From assembly GCA_013350335.1 (NCBI GenBank), contig CM023541.1:38432739-38496738 (forward strand): DNA of 64,000 nt, given 5' to 3'. Made by a program: the position numbers and the translations under genes. Shown here piece after piece: positions 10,758-22,617 of this stretch. The notes below the pieces were generated by a model. That model did not search any database, was not told the origin of the DNA, and saw only the letters and a program-made list of their open reading frames with translations. This DNA is from Chimonanthus salicifolius. Taxonomy: Eukaryota; Streptophyta; Magnoliopsida; Laurales; Calycanthaceae. Numbering within the stretch: the stretch's first letter is position 1; each line of letters opens with the position of its first letter.

Positions 10758-12288
10758 GTATTCATATTCTAGTCTTATAAACTATAAAGTAGCTACAACC
10801 GCCAAACTTCTCTAATACTTTTTATATATATAATATATTTTAAAAATGATTAATACAGAACATTTAACTACAATAAAATTAAGTTTTACTTATAATCTAT
10901 CAAAAATACTTACTTAGTCACGTTCGTGCGTCATAAAATTTATACATTTAAAAGTTTAAATTCTCATTAATATTAATTTCATAAATTGGTTTAATATTTT
11001 TGCATCTTATCCAGCCCCAGAAGATGCAAAAATACATACTATATCTTAAAACTTGAGTCTGCTGTTTAAAGCCTAATTATTTTATATTTAACATTATTTT
11101 TATTTAAAAAATAACGGTACAGAACTATAGGTTGAAATATTTAAATACCTACCATCTAATAAAATAAAATTTGAGATTAAAAATTAATTTTTAGACACTT
11201 AATTTTAATAATGAAAGTTAGCAGATGTTTTTGAAAAAAATCAATGTTTGGTGATTTTGACGGTTAAAATCGAGTGGATAGGAATTGAATTTCGAGATGA
11301 TGTTTTAAGAAATAATATATTTTTAGGTATTATTTTAATATTTATAATTATATTTTGAATATAAAAATAATACTAAATAAAATCTTGTGATATATATACA
11401 AAATATGCCTCTCCATCTTCCTCTCTCGTAGCGAGTGAAGACATCCCTGTCGCTCTACATGGGCAAGTGAAGCACGTGATTTTGTGATAACTCGGTGTTC
11501 AAGTACCGTTTCCTTTTCTCTTCCAATTTAGCCTAATTAAATCCTTATTAAAATGATTTAATCTAATGAAGTTGTAGAGTAATATCTTCTCTCTATCTAT
11601 TTTTACATAATATGTTGAAATATTTATTATATTTTTTAAATATAATATGAAATTTAATTATAAATTTAATTTTTGATATCATTTGTTCAATGAGTCATTA
11701 TAAAAAAATTTGATATGGGTTGAATTGGATTTTATAAAAATCCGATCTAACCCACTTAAATTTCATCCTGGATCCAACTAAAATTATTGATATAGAGTCT
11801 TAAGAATCTTGCCTCTAAATTCGACTAACGACTTGACGTAGGGTATGATGGATTTCAGATCACTCGGGGAAGAGTCTCACTTTTCAGTCTAATGAATTCT
11901 GAGTTAGACAACAGTAAACATTCAAAGTCATGGAGGTGAAACTCTTCTTCCTTAGACATAATGTATTTTCGTATGTCAAAAAATAAAGACATGAGTCTGA
12001 TCTAATAAATTCAAGCCAGTCAAAACAGATAATATCATGCCTTAGAGTCACTTCTACTTCAAGACTTAGATATTTTCTTCTTGTTTTTCACTAGATTATT
12101 ACATACACATTCAGACAGTCACATGATTAATGGGTTACTGGATTTAGATTTCACCATATTCAAATTCATATTAAAAACAATCAAATGTTAATTTATTACA
12201 GATTTAGATGTAAACTTTTAAACAAAGTTAAAATTTACATCTTCAGACCTACTGAATTTTTTAAATTTATAACCATGGATAGTGTTGT
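10758..12288. other. Intergenic AT-rich, no gene
   Basis: No coding similarity, RNA gene or bounded repeat was recognised in this stretch. Confidence 0.5.
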
Positions 12289-12296
12289 ATTACACT

Positions 12297-12653
12297 TAGG
12301 GCTGCAATTCGGGTCCGATTTTAGCCTAACCCGCATGACTCGACCCAAGAAATCATGGAGGTCAGGTCAAGAATTTGAGACTAGCGGGTTGGGTCGGGTT
12401 GAAAAGATAAAAATCCGTATGAAATTTAGATCGATCGGATTGAAGATTTTCCAAATTAATCCGATTCAATCTGACTCGATCCGACTAAAATTAGATTAAA
12501 ATGGATTCAAAATACGAGACAAGTCAGAATTCAAATTGATTTGATTTAGAATTTCGATTGAATCGAGTTCTAAATTTCTAATTAAAAATTCATATCGAAC
12601 TTCAATTTAAGTTGGATTAGATTTTAAGAAATTCGGCCGTTCCAGCGGCCCTA
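12297..12653. mobile_element. hAT-type non-autonomous element, 357 bp
   Basis: Ends TAGGGCTGC... and ...GCGGCCCTA are inverted. Perfect 8-bp TSD ATTACACT at 12289-12296 and 12654-12661. The interior carries degenerate CGGGTTGGGTCGGG / CCGACTCGA words. A short open frame inside is not credible as a protein. Confidence 0.75.
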
Positions 12654-12691
12654 ATTACACTTAATGAGACGTGTCCTGTGCCTGCAAAATA

Positions 12692-12846
12692 CACGTGTCA
12701 AAACCTTCTTCACTGTTTAAACCTGTATAAGTAGATGAGTTAGGATTCCTCCTTTGTCAGCGATGAGCTGATAGGAACTTGGAAGGCTCTCGCTCTCTCT
12801 CTCTTCTGTACTCGTTTTTCAACCAAAGAAGAAAACAGCAAAAGGT
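12692..12846 (+). promoter_or_regulatory. Promoter and first-exon signature (orphan)
   Basis: G-box ACACGTGT (12691-12698), TATA motif GTATAAGTAG (12725-12734), then a CT-rich leader (12785-12810) and a candidate 5' splice site CAAAAG|GTGTGA at 12844/12845, followed by more CT repeats. This arrangement is typical of a transcribed plant gene with a leader intron. No coding exon was recognised downstream, so the product, possibly a non-coding RNA, is unknown. Confidence 0.4.
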
Positions 12847-15800
12847 GTGATCCTCTCTCTCTCTCTCCTTTCTTTCTTCTTCTTCTTCGCAGCTTTTTAA
12901 CTTGTTCTAGTTGTTCTTTTCTGCAACTTCTGTTTTCTCATCTTCTTCAGTTTTTTTTTAATTTCTTTTATGTTTGAATGCAATGATTTCTTTCTTTCTT
13001 ACTCACTTCTCACAAAATCGAGAGCTCTCTCACTTTTAAGAGATTTCCAGTCGTTTGGATTATGAATTCAACCACAAATAAAAGAAATCTCTCCATCTGA
13101 GATTTTATTAAAGCAATCTCCAGTTCTATCTCAAGGTTTAAACTTCAGACTGCGATGAAATTTTGGATCTCGAGGAATCTGAATCTTTCTTACAAAAGTA
13201 TATAGTATTTACACTGATATTTTGAATATCAACTGATATGTTGGAGATTTCAATCAAAATATGGATTGCATTTTAAAAACAATTCTATTTTGATTAGATC
13301 TTTTTGATTTTAATCAAAATTCAAATTTCTACAATTAATGGACGCCTGAATGTTATTTTGAGTGCTTTATAAGAATAATGGCACTTCGTCGTTTATTTGT
13401 TGAAAGGTGTATAGACTGAAAGTTTGTGTATATGCATTATTTTATCTTATAATGTGGTCATGAAAAACCGCCATTGCATTTTCTTTTATATTTTTTGGGT
13501 TGGCAAAACATTCCGTATTTTAATTGAAGCCTATTTGAAATAAGATTTTTTGACTTATTGTGTCTTTGAATCTTTTAAGATCGAATAAAATTATAAAACA
13601 AATATTTTTACCTATTTATTTTTCTAATAGTAATATATCAATTAAAATTTAAAAATAATATTTAAATAATTTGGATTTACCTAAGTACACCAAAGGAACA
13701 CTCAACCAAGAGTTGTGTCGGTCCAATCCTATTAAATGAGAGTTTGATGTGGACGATTAGGACCACGTGTTTGTTTTCCTTATTACGTGGCCTATCACTT
13801 TTCCGAATCAAATCTGTTTATTACAAAATTGTACGGCTGTGATGAGTTGATGGTTGATAGGACTTATAAACATTTTTTTATTTTAGGCAAGTCTACTGTC
13901 AAATCCTGACATTTGGCCAAGATTAGAAAGGTGGGCTTCACAAATGGGATAGTGCGTAAGAAATTTGAGTGGATTAATGACCCATCATATTATTAACATA
14001 TTTTTTCATGCTGGGCTCCTAAAATTTAAATTATTGAAAAAAATATTTTTTGAGTGTTTAATCAAATCTTGACCAGTAATTACTTAGGTGTAATTTAGGA
14101 TTGATTATGAAATTTATGAGAGTTGAGTAGTGTAGACAGCCAATTGGTTATAAATGGCTTGAGTATTTAATAGATTTGTCTCTTTTATGTTGTAGTGACA
14201 CATTAAAAATATATTTTTAAATTTTTAAAGTTTCTACGAAAGAGCAATTAATGGGCCCAATATAAAATCTTGCACATAGAGTCTAGATGGTTTGTTGGTA
14301 TTAACTTTGGTCATATTTTTATGATTTTTTTTGTGAACTAACTTATATCAATTTATTATAAATTTTGAAATTAAATCAATTAATTGAATTTAAAAAGAGA
14401 AACGTTACAGCTTTATATTATTCAAAAAACTTTGATTAAAAGTTCATATATTTCTTTATGAACCATCTGTCATGGATAATTTTCTCTTGTTACAACATGA
14501 AGTTTTTTCCACTACCAACTTCTAATTCTTTCTTTGAGATTGTGATTGAGATTTAAAATGTTTCCATTTCTGAAGGGGTTTACGAGGAGTTCATTTTGTA
14601 GGTCTTACAGATCTAATCAAAATAGAATCTATCTAATCATTTTTATTTTTAACTAATATAGAGAATAATTTCATATCTTGTAACTGAACTTTTTTCCATA
14701 ATTATTCAACCAGATTGCTCTTCTTTTTAAATCCAAAGGAGTTGGAATGTTTGTCGAAATCCACATTAGGAAGCACGAGTCATTAGTTTAATTTTCCCTC
14801 CTCACCCCATTTCAAATAGCTATATAGAGTTATTTATATAGAGTTCTTTAGTATATATGAGTAGAGAGGCTTTTACATGTCTAAAGAATTAGTTGGATGG
14901 ATACAGTTGATTTTCGAAAAATAATTGCTCTTGTTTCTTAAGGAATTTTAAATATGAATGTTTCTTTTTTTATAATTTAAGTATCTTATCAATTGGTACA
15001 TATTTTATCAATATTTTTTTTTTTAAGAATATATAGTAGTACATCATATAATATGTTGGTAGTTTTAATAGCTCTGCCACATTTACAAAAGTTTTGTGTA
15101 TTATTAAGAAGAAATTTAACTTTCACTTTCCTGTCTTGTAGCCATGTATCCACTAGGCTTGATTTTGAAATATTAAGAATAATACTTACCCAGAAAGAGA
15201 CTTTTCATTGTCTTAGACACACTCACTGTTGCACTGATGTTACCTCCTTCAAATCGAGACAAATATGTTACTTCTATGTTATTCCATGTCCATACAATCA
15301 TGTGGACCCTTTTAATTCATGTCCTGTCAGACAGTTAGGATTTGCCACGTCTTTGTATCTTTATTGTTTGGGGCTGATATCAATCAAAATTTATTTTATG
15401 ACAATTGATTTAATGTTAATAATTAATTAATTTAAAATTAAAATTACTCCTTTCTCTTTTTTTTTTATAACATGAATATTTTCATTCTGTATCAGAGGTG
15501 AGATTAATTTTAAAGATATGCCTCTTCTCTTTCACATGCATTTACGATGATCTTCGATATCATTGTAAGAATTATTGTCTTTATCTTAATGTTTGAAAAA
15601 AAATTAAACTTTTAAATGTTTGTAAAACTAAAAGAAAAAATTAAAGTGGTTTATTAAGTTGATTCTTAGTAATCTGTGTATATTACAATGTAGACTCTAA
15701 AAAAATAGTCTCTCAGTTTTCGATGAATAATTTTTCTATTGATGCGTTGGCACAATGTTCAAATTTTCTACCGTGTCACATAAATGGATATTATAAGTTC

Positions 15801-16776
15801 ATAGATCCAATGAATATGATAAAAAATAAATAAATTTATATGTAATTTTAGATATAGTTGAATTTTTTATTCTTATATCATTTTTGTTGGGTTTACTGTG
15901 GAGTGTGGACTACTCTTTGAATTCAGCTCTAACACGTTAGCACTTACTAGTTTTCTCTTATTTAACAAAAGATCTCTCTTAAGAAGTTCGACATTGAATT
16001 TCCATTTACAAAAACACTTTTATTAATATATTAGTTATATAACTAAAATTGTGAATACGAGTACTTTACAAAATTAAAATTTATACCAATATATTTGAAA
16101 TTTCAATTCAATATACTTTGTAATTGATATTACTAGTATATAGACATTAACAGAGATTAAGTTCTCCAATCTAAAATGGTCCCATCAATTTTAGAGCTCA
16201 ATTTAACGGTAAAAATTAATCAGATAAATTGTACATCTTAATTTAATTTGATTATTTGAAAAAAAAATTGGAGAGTCTAAATTGATAGATTTGTCTATAT
16301 GTATAGTCCCTACTCCCTACTTATATTTCTCCGAGTACCAAAACATTATTTATTTTGTGATGATACCGACCCTGGCAATGCTTAGGAGATCTATGATATG
16401 AGTGTATATAGTCCATATGTATTCATTATCAATCGAACTTTTATTCAATATTTCTATTGTTTGCTCCAAACACTTTTTTTTTGTAGAAAATAAATAAGAT
16501 ATTATCTCATTGAATACAGAAAACCTTATTCTTTTTCTTATGAAATTTTATATCTGTTGATGGGAGATGAATTCTTTAAAAAAATAACAGCCTCATTTTC
16601 TGTATTTTTAGTTTTCTGTCAACTGAAAATTGATAAATAATTTTTAAATCTCTAAGCTTTAAGTGATAATAAGCATAGAATTCTATGTATTTAAAATATT
16701 TGAATAGTTGTCATAGCTGGATTGTTTTGACAGCAACAATATTTTACACCTAACGGTCTATTATGGCTATAACTAC
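12847..16776. other. Non-coding AT-rich stretch
   Basis: No exon with recognisable protein similarity. An open frame at 14993-15430 has low-complexity hydrophobic composition and no family resemblance. It may be intron of the putative transcript that starts near 12.75 kb. Confidence 0.35.
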
Positions 16777-16930
16777 GAGGGGTTAGTCTGACGGTCAAAA
16801 ACTAGTCTCAGAAAAAAGAGGTGTTGTATTCGATTCATGCTTAACTTCAAAAGGTCACTCCCCATAAGCAAATTGGAAGGTTTTCTCGAAGGATTAGTCG
16901 GGTGAGGTTCGACACCTTTGGTAATAAAAA
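16777..16930 (+). mobile_element. SINE (family C) copy
   Basis: Begins GAGGGGTTAGTCTGACGGTC (A-box-like), has a B-box-like TATTCGATTCATG about 55 bases on, then GGATTAGTCGGGTGAGGTTC, and ends near an A-rich tract (AATAAAAAAAC). Matches the layout of 1915-2090. Confidence 0.6.
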
Positions 16931-17294
16931 AACAATCTATTATAGTTATGCATCACTACTAACTGGATTTGGTAAATTAAAAAATGGGCCTCACCACCAT
17001 CCAACATTATGGTTTACAGTAATCTCCTCAGATTATCATGATGGATTATAATAATCTCTTTGGACCACCACTAATAGAATGATTACAAGTGACAAACAAA
17101 GGTTCACAGAGGCAATTACCTTTGATGACATTTAATTCTCTTTCTTTATTGGTGAAATCTACCGTGCATGTGGGTGCACAACAATGAATTTCTAACAAGT
17201 AAATAAATAATAAATGAAACCAGTGAATTTCTAACACGTTTTGTGAGAAGGTGACCTCTGATCTTTAATATATAAATAAATAATAAAATAAAAC

Positions 17295-17503
17295 TATAAA
17301 TATGACTGATAAGAAGTTTCTCATTTCTTTGTGTTATAAAAAGGCCTGCCAACAGAACTTGAAAAGCTCAAGACATACTTCATGAAGACTTGAAGTTTTG
17401 TTTACAGAAAGTGGAAGGGAAAGCCTCAAAAGCTTTACCAGCACCAGAAAATTGGAGAGGAAAGAGAAAGAGATAATTGCAGTGGATTTAATTTGCCAAA
17501 ATG
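17295..17503 (+). promoter_or_regulatory. Second orphan promoter and first-exon signature
   Basis: TATA box CTATAAATA (17294-17302), a purine-rich transcribed-looking segment 17330-17502 and a good donor CCAAAAT|GTGAGT at 17502/17503. An internal acceptor-like TTTACAG lies near 17408. No recognisable protein is encoded. Confidence 0.35.
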
Positions 17504-18038
17504 TGAGTTCTCTTTTAATTTCTCTTCATTATTTTTTAATCTTTTAATTATTTGATCTTGACCCTTTTATATATGGCTTCTTCTACTATTTGCTAGCTGA
17601 TTTTTTAGTGGAACTGATTCTTTTTCTTAATTCTACATGTATAATATGAGATTTCGCAAAATTCTGATATCACTGTAAAATCTAAGTGTCCAAAAGGTAA
17701 CAGCCGTCAAAATTGAAAATGAAAATAATTAAGCTGTAAAATGTCTTTGGATTAGAAACTGAAGTTTGTGATTGTAAAATCTTCTTTGGACGGAAACTTA
17801 GAAAAACCAAACAAGAAATATAGCACTGTAAGTTTGGTGTGGCAATATCATATAAGCACTAATTGCCCATAAATTAAAGAACCATTTAAGATCATCTTAA
17901 GATGCTTTTAGAGTGTTTTTTTTTTTCCAATAAGAAAAAAACAGTACAACGTAAGGAGGGTGTCTTGGGTATGGACTCTAGGTTAAAAAATGTGGCCAAT
18001 ACATTTCTTGCAAGAAAAAGAAGGCCGCAATGTATCCA

Positions 18039-19287
18039 CGTGCCCGGCCTAACTATAAGGCAAGTTAGGCCTGGACCTTAGGCCCCATTTAAAAAAGGCC
18101 CCACTCTTATTGTGATTACATTGTGGATTGAATGGAATTGAGAGATAGAGCATGTGGAAAAAGGGACAAGACTAAGCATGTTCAGGTCCAACCTAACTAT
18201 AAGGCAAGTTAGGCCTAGGCCTTAGGCTCCCATTTGAAAAAGGCCCCACTCCTAGTTTGATTGCACGGTGCAGTGGATGGGATTGAGAGACAAAGCATGT
18301 GGAAAGAGGGACATGTCTAAGCCTGTTTGGCTTAGATGAATAATGGTAAAACCATTTACAATGGGAGGAAATGCAAAGTATTCAATTTTTGAGGGATTTG
18401 TCAAGAGTTTTTTTTTTTAATTATGATAAGATATTTGGTAATAATACTCTATAATTGAAATGAGACTAGTTTTAGTAAGTAGAGGTATTGATCGAGAGTT
18501 AGGACATAGTTATAGAAAATACTCAACCATTCAACTGAAGATCTCCAACTTTGATCATAGACCTAAATGATCTTTCATCTAATAAGTGGATCAAATATTT
18601 TGAAATCACATATGCTGACAAAGAGATATAAGGGCTAAAAAGCTAGAAAAATTCAATAATTTTAAGTACTCAAGAGTCAAGAGGGGCCTTATCTGTTTAT
18701 AAAATAAGCAATTGATTAAAGTACTTAGATGAGGGGAATGTATTTCAAGGGATTCTCCTAGCCATTTCTGGTATTGTTTGCATTTTTTGTGGGTGTTGAT
18801 TTGTGAATTTGTAGGGCTGAGATTTTGGATTATTTTGTGCTTCTTTTTGTTTAAGTTTATACCTATAAAATTTTATTTAACGATATATTTCCTCTTTGCA
18901 AATCATGCTGTGACTTTTAATTTTGAGATATTTGGTGAATTGGTAGAATAATAGAGGACATTTTAACCGTCCATCAATTCTCTTATTTTCACAGTGTCAT
19001 GTTCTATTGTTCTTTAACCTTCCAATTTAGTTCATTTTAATTTTTCATTAATTTAAAGACTAAATGAATTAACCATATTTGCAATTATATTTTAACAAAA
19101 CATGAATACAAAAATTTAGTTAGTAATTTTACATCTCAAAAAGTAAGGAAAATAGATTTTAGATAATTTTATTATTATATATAATTAAAATTTTAATTAA
19201 TTATTACTTATAATAACATATTAAATACCAAGAATGCCCCATTTAGATTTTTCGCCTTAGGCCTCAACATGTGTCGAGCAGGCCCTG
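18039..19287. mobile_element. Non-autonomous hAT-type transposon, 1249 bp (copy 2)
   Basis: Collinear and highly similar to 6936-8320. Ends CGTGCCCGGCC and GGCCCTG, flanks TGTATCCA (18031-18038) and TGTATCGA (19288-19295) fit an 8-bp TSD with one mismatch. It has two of the ~143-bp tandem units instead of three, accounting for the length difference. No transposase. Confidence 0.8.
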
Positions 19288-19295
19288 TGTATCGA

Positions 19296-19888
19296 CCGTA
19301 ATTTATCAGTGCGTTGTAGCTGAGGTCTGGACGGGTGATGAAGGTGTATCGGCTTGTAAAGGCCGATACAGGCGTAACGTTGCCCCATATTGGTGCTAAC
19401 ACATTTTTTACCGCAGGTATAGAGACTTCATAAAAAAGAGCAAATTAAATTATTCAAATTAGAATTGATGTTTATTTTATTTATGTACGCTTCAATGAAA
19501 ACATGCAAATAATTTTAAGAAAAGATACTTTTATCGCTTATTACATTTTTCATTGTGTGAAATGGCAAACTATTTTTGTTTCTTTCATTTTAAGGCTGCA
19601 ATATTTTTAAAGGGGTAAGCTTTCATGAATTTCTTTTAGTGCCAATTTGTATTATTTGGATTTTATTTTCTGAACATGGTCAATTGTCATTCACAGTTTA
19701 AAACACAATTTCAAGATATAGTGTATATGATAGATGACAATGATTACAAATCACGAGTAATGACTGACAGTTTAAGAGTTAAGACACAATTTAAAAAAAT
19801 AAAATATATAATGGCTGAGAATTATACCAAATCATTAGTAATGACTCTTGGAGTTGATCAGGTGTTTCAAGCTTTGATAATTCTTGAT
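19296..19888. other. Non-coding, with a repetitive short frame
   Basis: Contains GGCCGATA words near 19350. The 72-codon frame at 19676-19894 contains two diverged copies of one unit (K-T-Q-F, then about 15 residues, then VMT), so it looks like a local duplication rather than a gene. Confidence 0.3.
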
Positions 19889-20112
19889 GGGTAGCAATCC
19901 TCCACGAGAGTTTTGTGTAATCAAATACGGATTTTAGTGTATTGCCAATTTTATCTTTACCGGCTCACTTACTAGTCATTTGGCAAGCTGATTTAATCTG
20001 TTTTCCAATGCTGGTAAGTGAGCTAGTAAAGATAAAATTGACAATATACTAAAATCCGTGTCTGATTAAATAAAACTTTGTAGGAAAATAAAACTTTGTA
20101 GGAGGATTGATG
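19889..20112. mobile_element. MITE / hairpin, ~220 bp
   Basis: Inverted arms: 19920-19974 pairs with 20011-20066 (GGATTTTAGTRTATTG, CAATTTTATCTTTAC, GCTCACTTAC). Outer parts (AGCAATCCTCC / GGAGGATTGATG) extend the arms. The arm sequence recurs in part at 9249-9345. TSD not resolved. Confidence 0.65.
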
Positions 20113-20949
20113 AACTTCTTTCGTAATGTTATCAAATGTAGAAAAGTGGAGAGATTTGGACTTTACTCTTCAAATACTCAGCAATGTTCAAGGTTGAAAA
20201 CATAATGTTTTTTTTCTACTGAAAAGGATAATTTCTATATTTAAAGTTAATGGAAGTAAGTACTTAAGTTTTTAACAATTTTATTTGTTTCTTGATATTT
20301 CAAAGACCAATTACAATTAGCAACATGAATATTGTTTATTATATGCTTTCATGTTGTCCAGTTCTTTTAGTCTTACCTTTAATAAGTAATAATTTAAAAT
20401 CTTAGAAATTATTTAATTTTTCAGTCATTTTTTAGTCTTGGGTTGGAAGATTCCATTCACATATTGAAACCAAAAATATTCAACTAAAGTGATTTCAAAG
20501 TGTTAATAATGAAATTGTAATAATTAAAGTTTGAAGTTTTTCTTTCTTTCAACTCAAGTTAACCTTTTTGTAAATTACTCTAAACTTATTGCAAGGTTCA
20601 CATTATTCTTAGAAATATGACAGAGATCCTTCGAAATGATTTTATGCAACAAGTGATGTCTCTTCTGTACAAGTCATACTGCATGTTAGTGAAATCTAAT
20701 GAGAGAAGGGCATCATAGAAAAGACGTTTACCTAAAATCATTTTTTGAATTTGTTTTTCAAGTGAAGTCGTTTAATCAGCAGTTATAAGCAAGATTAATT
20801 TTTCAGTAGAAATTAGAAAAAATAATTTAAAATTTATTATTCCACAAGCTATTTTTCATATTTCTTAATTATTTTAGAGTAAAGTTTTTGTCCTTAACCA
20901 CCGATGCTCACAAGAAAAGCCTTTTTTAATGACCAAGTATTCAAATCTA
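20113..20949. other. Intergenic, no gene
   Basis: Nothing recognised beyond a 34-codon open frame at 20617-20718 with no known similarity. Confidence 0.35.
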
Positions 20950-21228
20950 AAGACGAAATCTCAGCCGATACGATAGGTATCGGTCATACACTATTCATAT
21001 CGGCGATTTAAAAAAAATGAATATTGGTGTGGGCTCGGGCGATATCTTGGCAAATATCGGGTGCATATCCGTCAGAATATCGGCCGATATTTGGGTTTCC
21101 AGATTTTTTATAAAAGGGTTTTTTTTTAATTAAAAAAAAAAGGATAAAACTGATATTTCCAAAAAAAAAAAGAGAAATGATATCGGCCGATACTTCCGAT
21201 ATCATCCAATCTGAATATTTTACCCCTG
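20950..21228. mobile_element. CGGCCGATAT-family MITE copy, left end unresolved
   Basis: Contains ATATCGGCCGATATT and TATCGGCCGATA, an A/T-rich centre and the diagnostic right end TTTTACCCCTG at 21228. A matching left end and TSD were not found, so this is probably a compound or truncated copy. Confidence 0.5.
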
Positions 21229-21235
21229 GGCCAGA

Positions 21236-21400
21236 TCTCTAAAAGAACTCGATAATCCTAAGGGCATGTGCAAGCCTCCCTGTCCACACATTGGGTAACT
21301 CTATAGGGAGTGATTCTTCAGGACAGAGTGTGAATCAAATTTAGGACTTCCTCTTCCTTAGACGGGTTTATGGCCATCACTCTAACCCTTTTAGATTGTG
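21236..21400 (-). mobile_element. SINE (family C) copy
   Basis: Minus strand reads GGGTTAGAGTGATGGCCAT (A-box region), AAATTTGATTCACAC (B-box-like), then ACTCCCTATAGAGTTACCC and CTTGCACATGCCC. Same layout as 1915-2090 and 16777-16930. Confidence 0.6.
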
Positions 21401-22410
21401 AGCAGCTTAGATCATTATAATTTTCACCTTCATTTCCCTTTTGTTAACCTTATTATCGTCTCTCAATATTTCACAATATTCAAGAACTTAATTTCTTGAA
21501 TATGTTGGACTATGTTATAATGAATCTAAATCGCTCCATAGATCACTTCATTTTCTTAATTTTAGTCAGAGACCTTATTAATATGATGACAGTTGTATAA
21601 AATATATAAATTCTAACAACTTTAATAAAATGATTTGCTTGATATCACTCCATTATACTTTAGTCTATGTAGTTTCATATTCATGTCATTAGGTCTATTC
21701 TCATGTTATTTAAGAGAATTTGAGATTAAAAAACACGATTGGGTGAACTTACCTTACGATTTTCTGTTTTCCTCATTTAAAGAGAGACCCTCTAATCTTA
21801 TTTATAGAGAAACTGAAATACAAATAAAAAGATAAAATAAAAAGAGGAAATCTCTAAATGAGAAGATACAATATTTAATAAACAATAATATTGGAAATAT
21901 CTAAATCTATCTTTTAACACCTAAATATATCCTAATATATTGCTTTCGAATATATTGAAAGGTTCTAAAGATGAGTGGCATTATACCTCGAAAGGCCTCT
22001 AATGGGATTAGTCATACGTAGCAAAAATTTTAGTCTTGAACTGCATGGCTAGTTTTAATTAAATATTATATTTACATTTTTTCTGCTTTATATTCATATT
22101 ACTTAATAAATTAATTTTTGAATTTAATTTCAATTATGTCTGAGATATATTCATCATTAGATTAAATTCAAGCCACACAGACAGTTGAAAGTTTTGTAGT
22201 ATTTAAAGTTTATTTAAAATGATATATTGAAGTTGGTTTCCCATGTTTTTTTGTATAATAAGGCTTACAAGCTTAGATCTTTCAAAATAACTTATATACA
22301 TTATTTAAAGTGGACTTTAAAATGACTATTATTTAATTCAGAAGTTAAAAATTTACATTTACAATTTCTCTTTATAGTGGAGACAAAGTTTAGGTAATAG
22401 GTTTCATTTA
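21401..22410. other. Intergenic AT-rich, no gene
   Basis: No supported feature. The open frame at 21635-21835 is compositionally AT-rich and unrecognised. Confidence 0.4.
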
Positions 22411-22609
22411 GGGTAGTCATTTAGATATCTGATTTTTTTTAAAAGACACTCTATTTCAAAATTTTATGTGAAATTATCATTCTACCCTTCAGTTTTGTGT
22501 AGATGAATTGTCTTTTTTTAAAAACTGAGAGGCAAAATGATAATTTTCGTACAAAATTTTAAAGTAGAGTGTCTCTTGAAAGAAAAATAGAGTGTCTAAA
22601 TGACTACTC
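22411..22609. mobile_element. hAT-type MITE, 199 bp
   Basis: Ends GGGTAGTCATTTAGA and TAAATGACTACTC are inverted, with inner paired words GACACTCTA and ATTATCATT. Flanks TTCATTTA (22403-22410) and TTTATTTA (22610-22617) fit an 8-bp TSD with one mismatch. Confidence 0.75.
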
Positions 22610-22617
22610 TTTATTTA

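Noticed and set aside
14993..15430. 145-codon open frame
   Set aside because: Low-complexity hydrophobic content, no family resemblance, no promoter or poly(A) context, in AT-rich DNA where such frames occur by chance.
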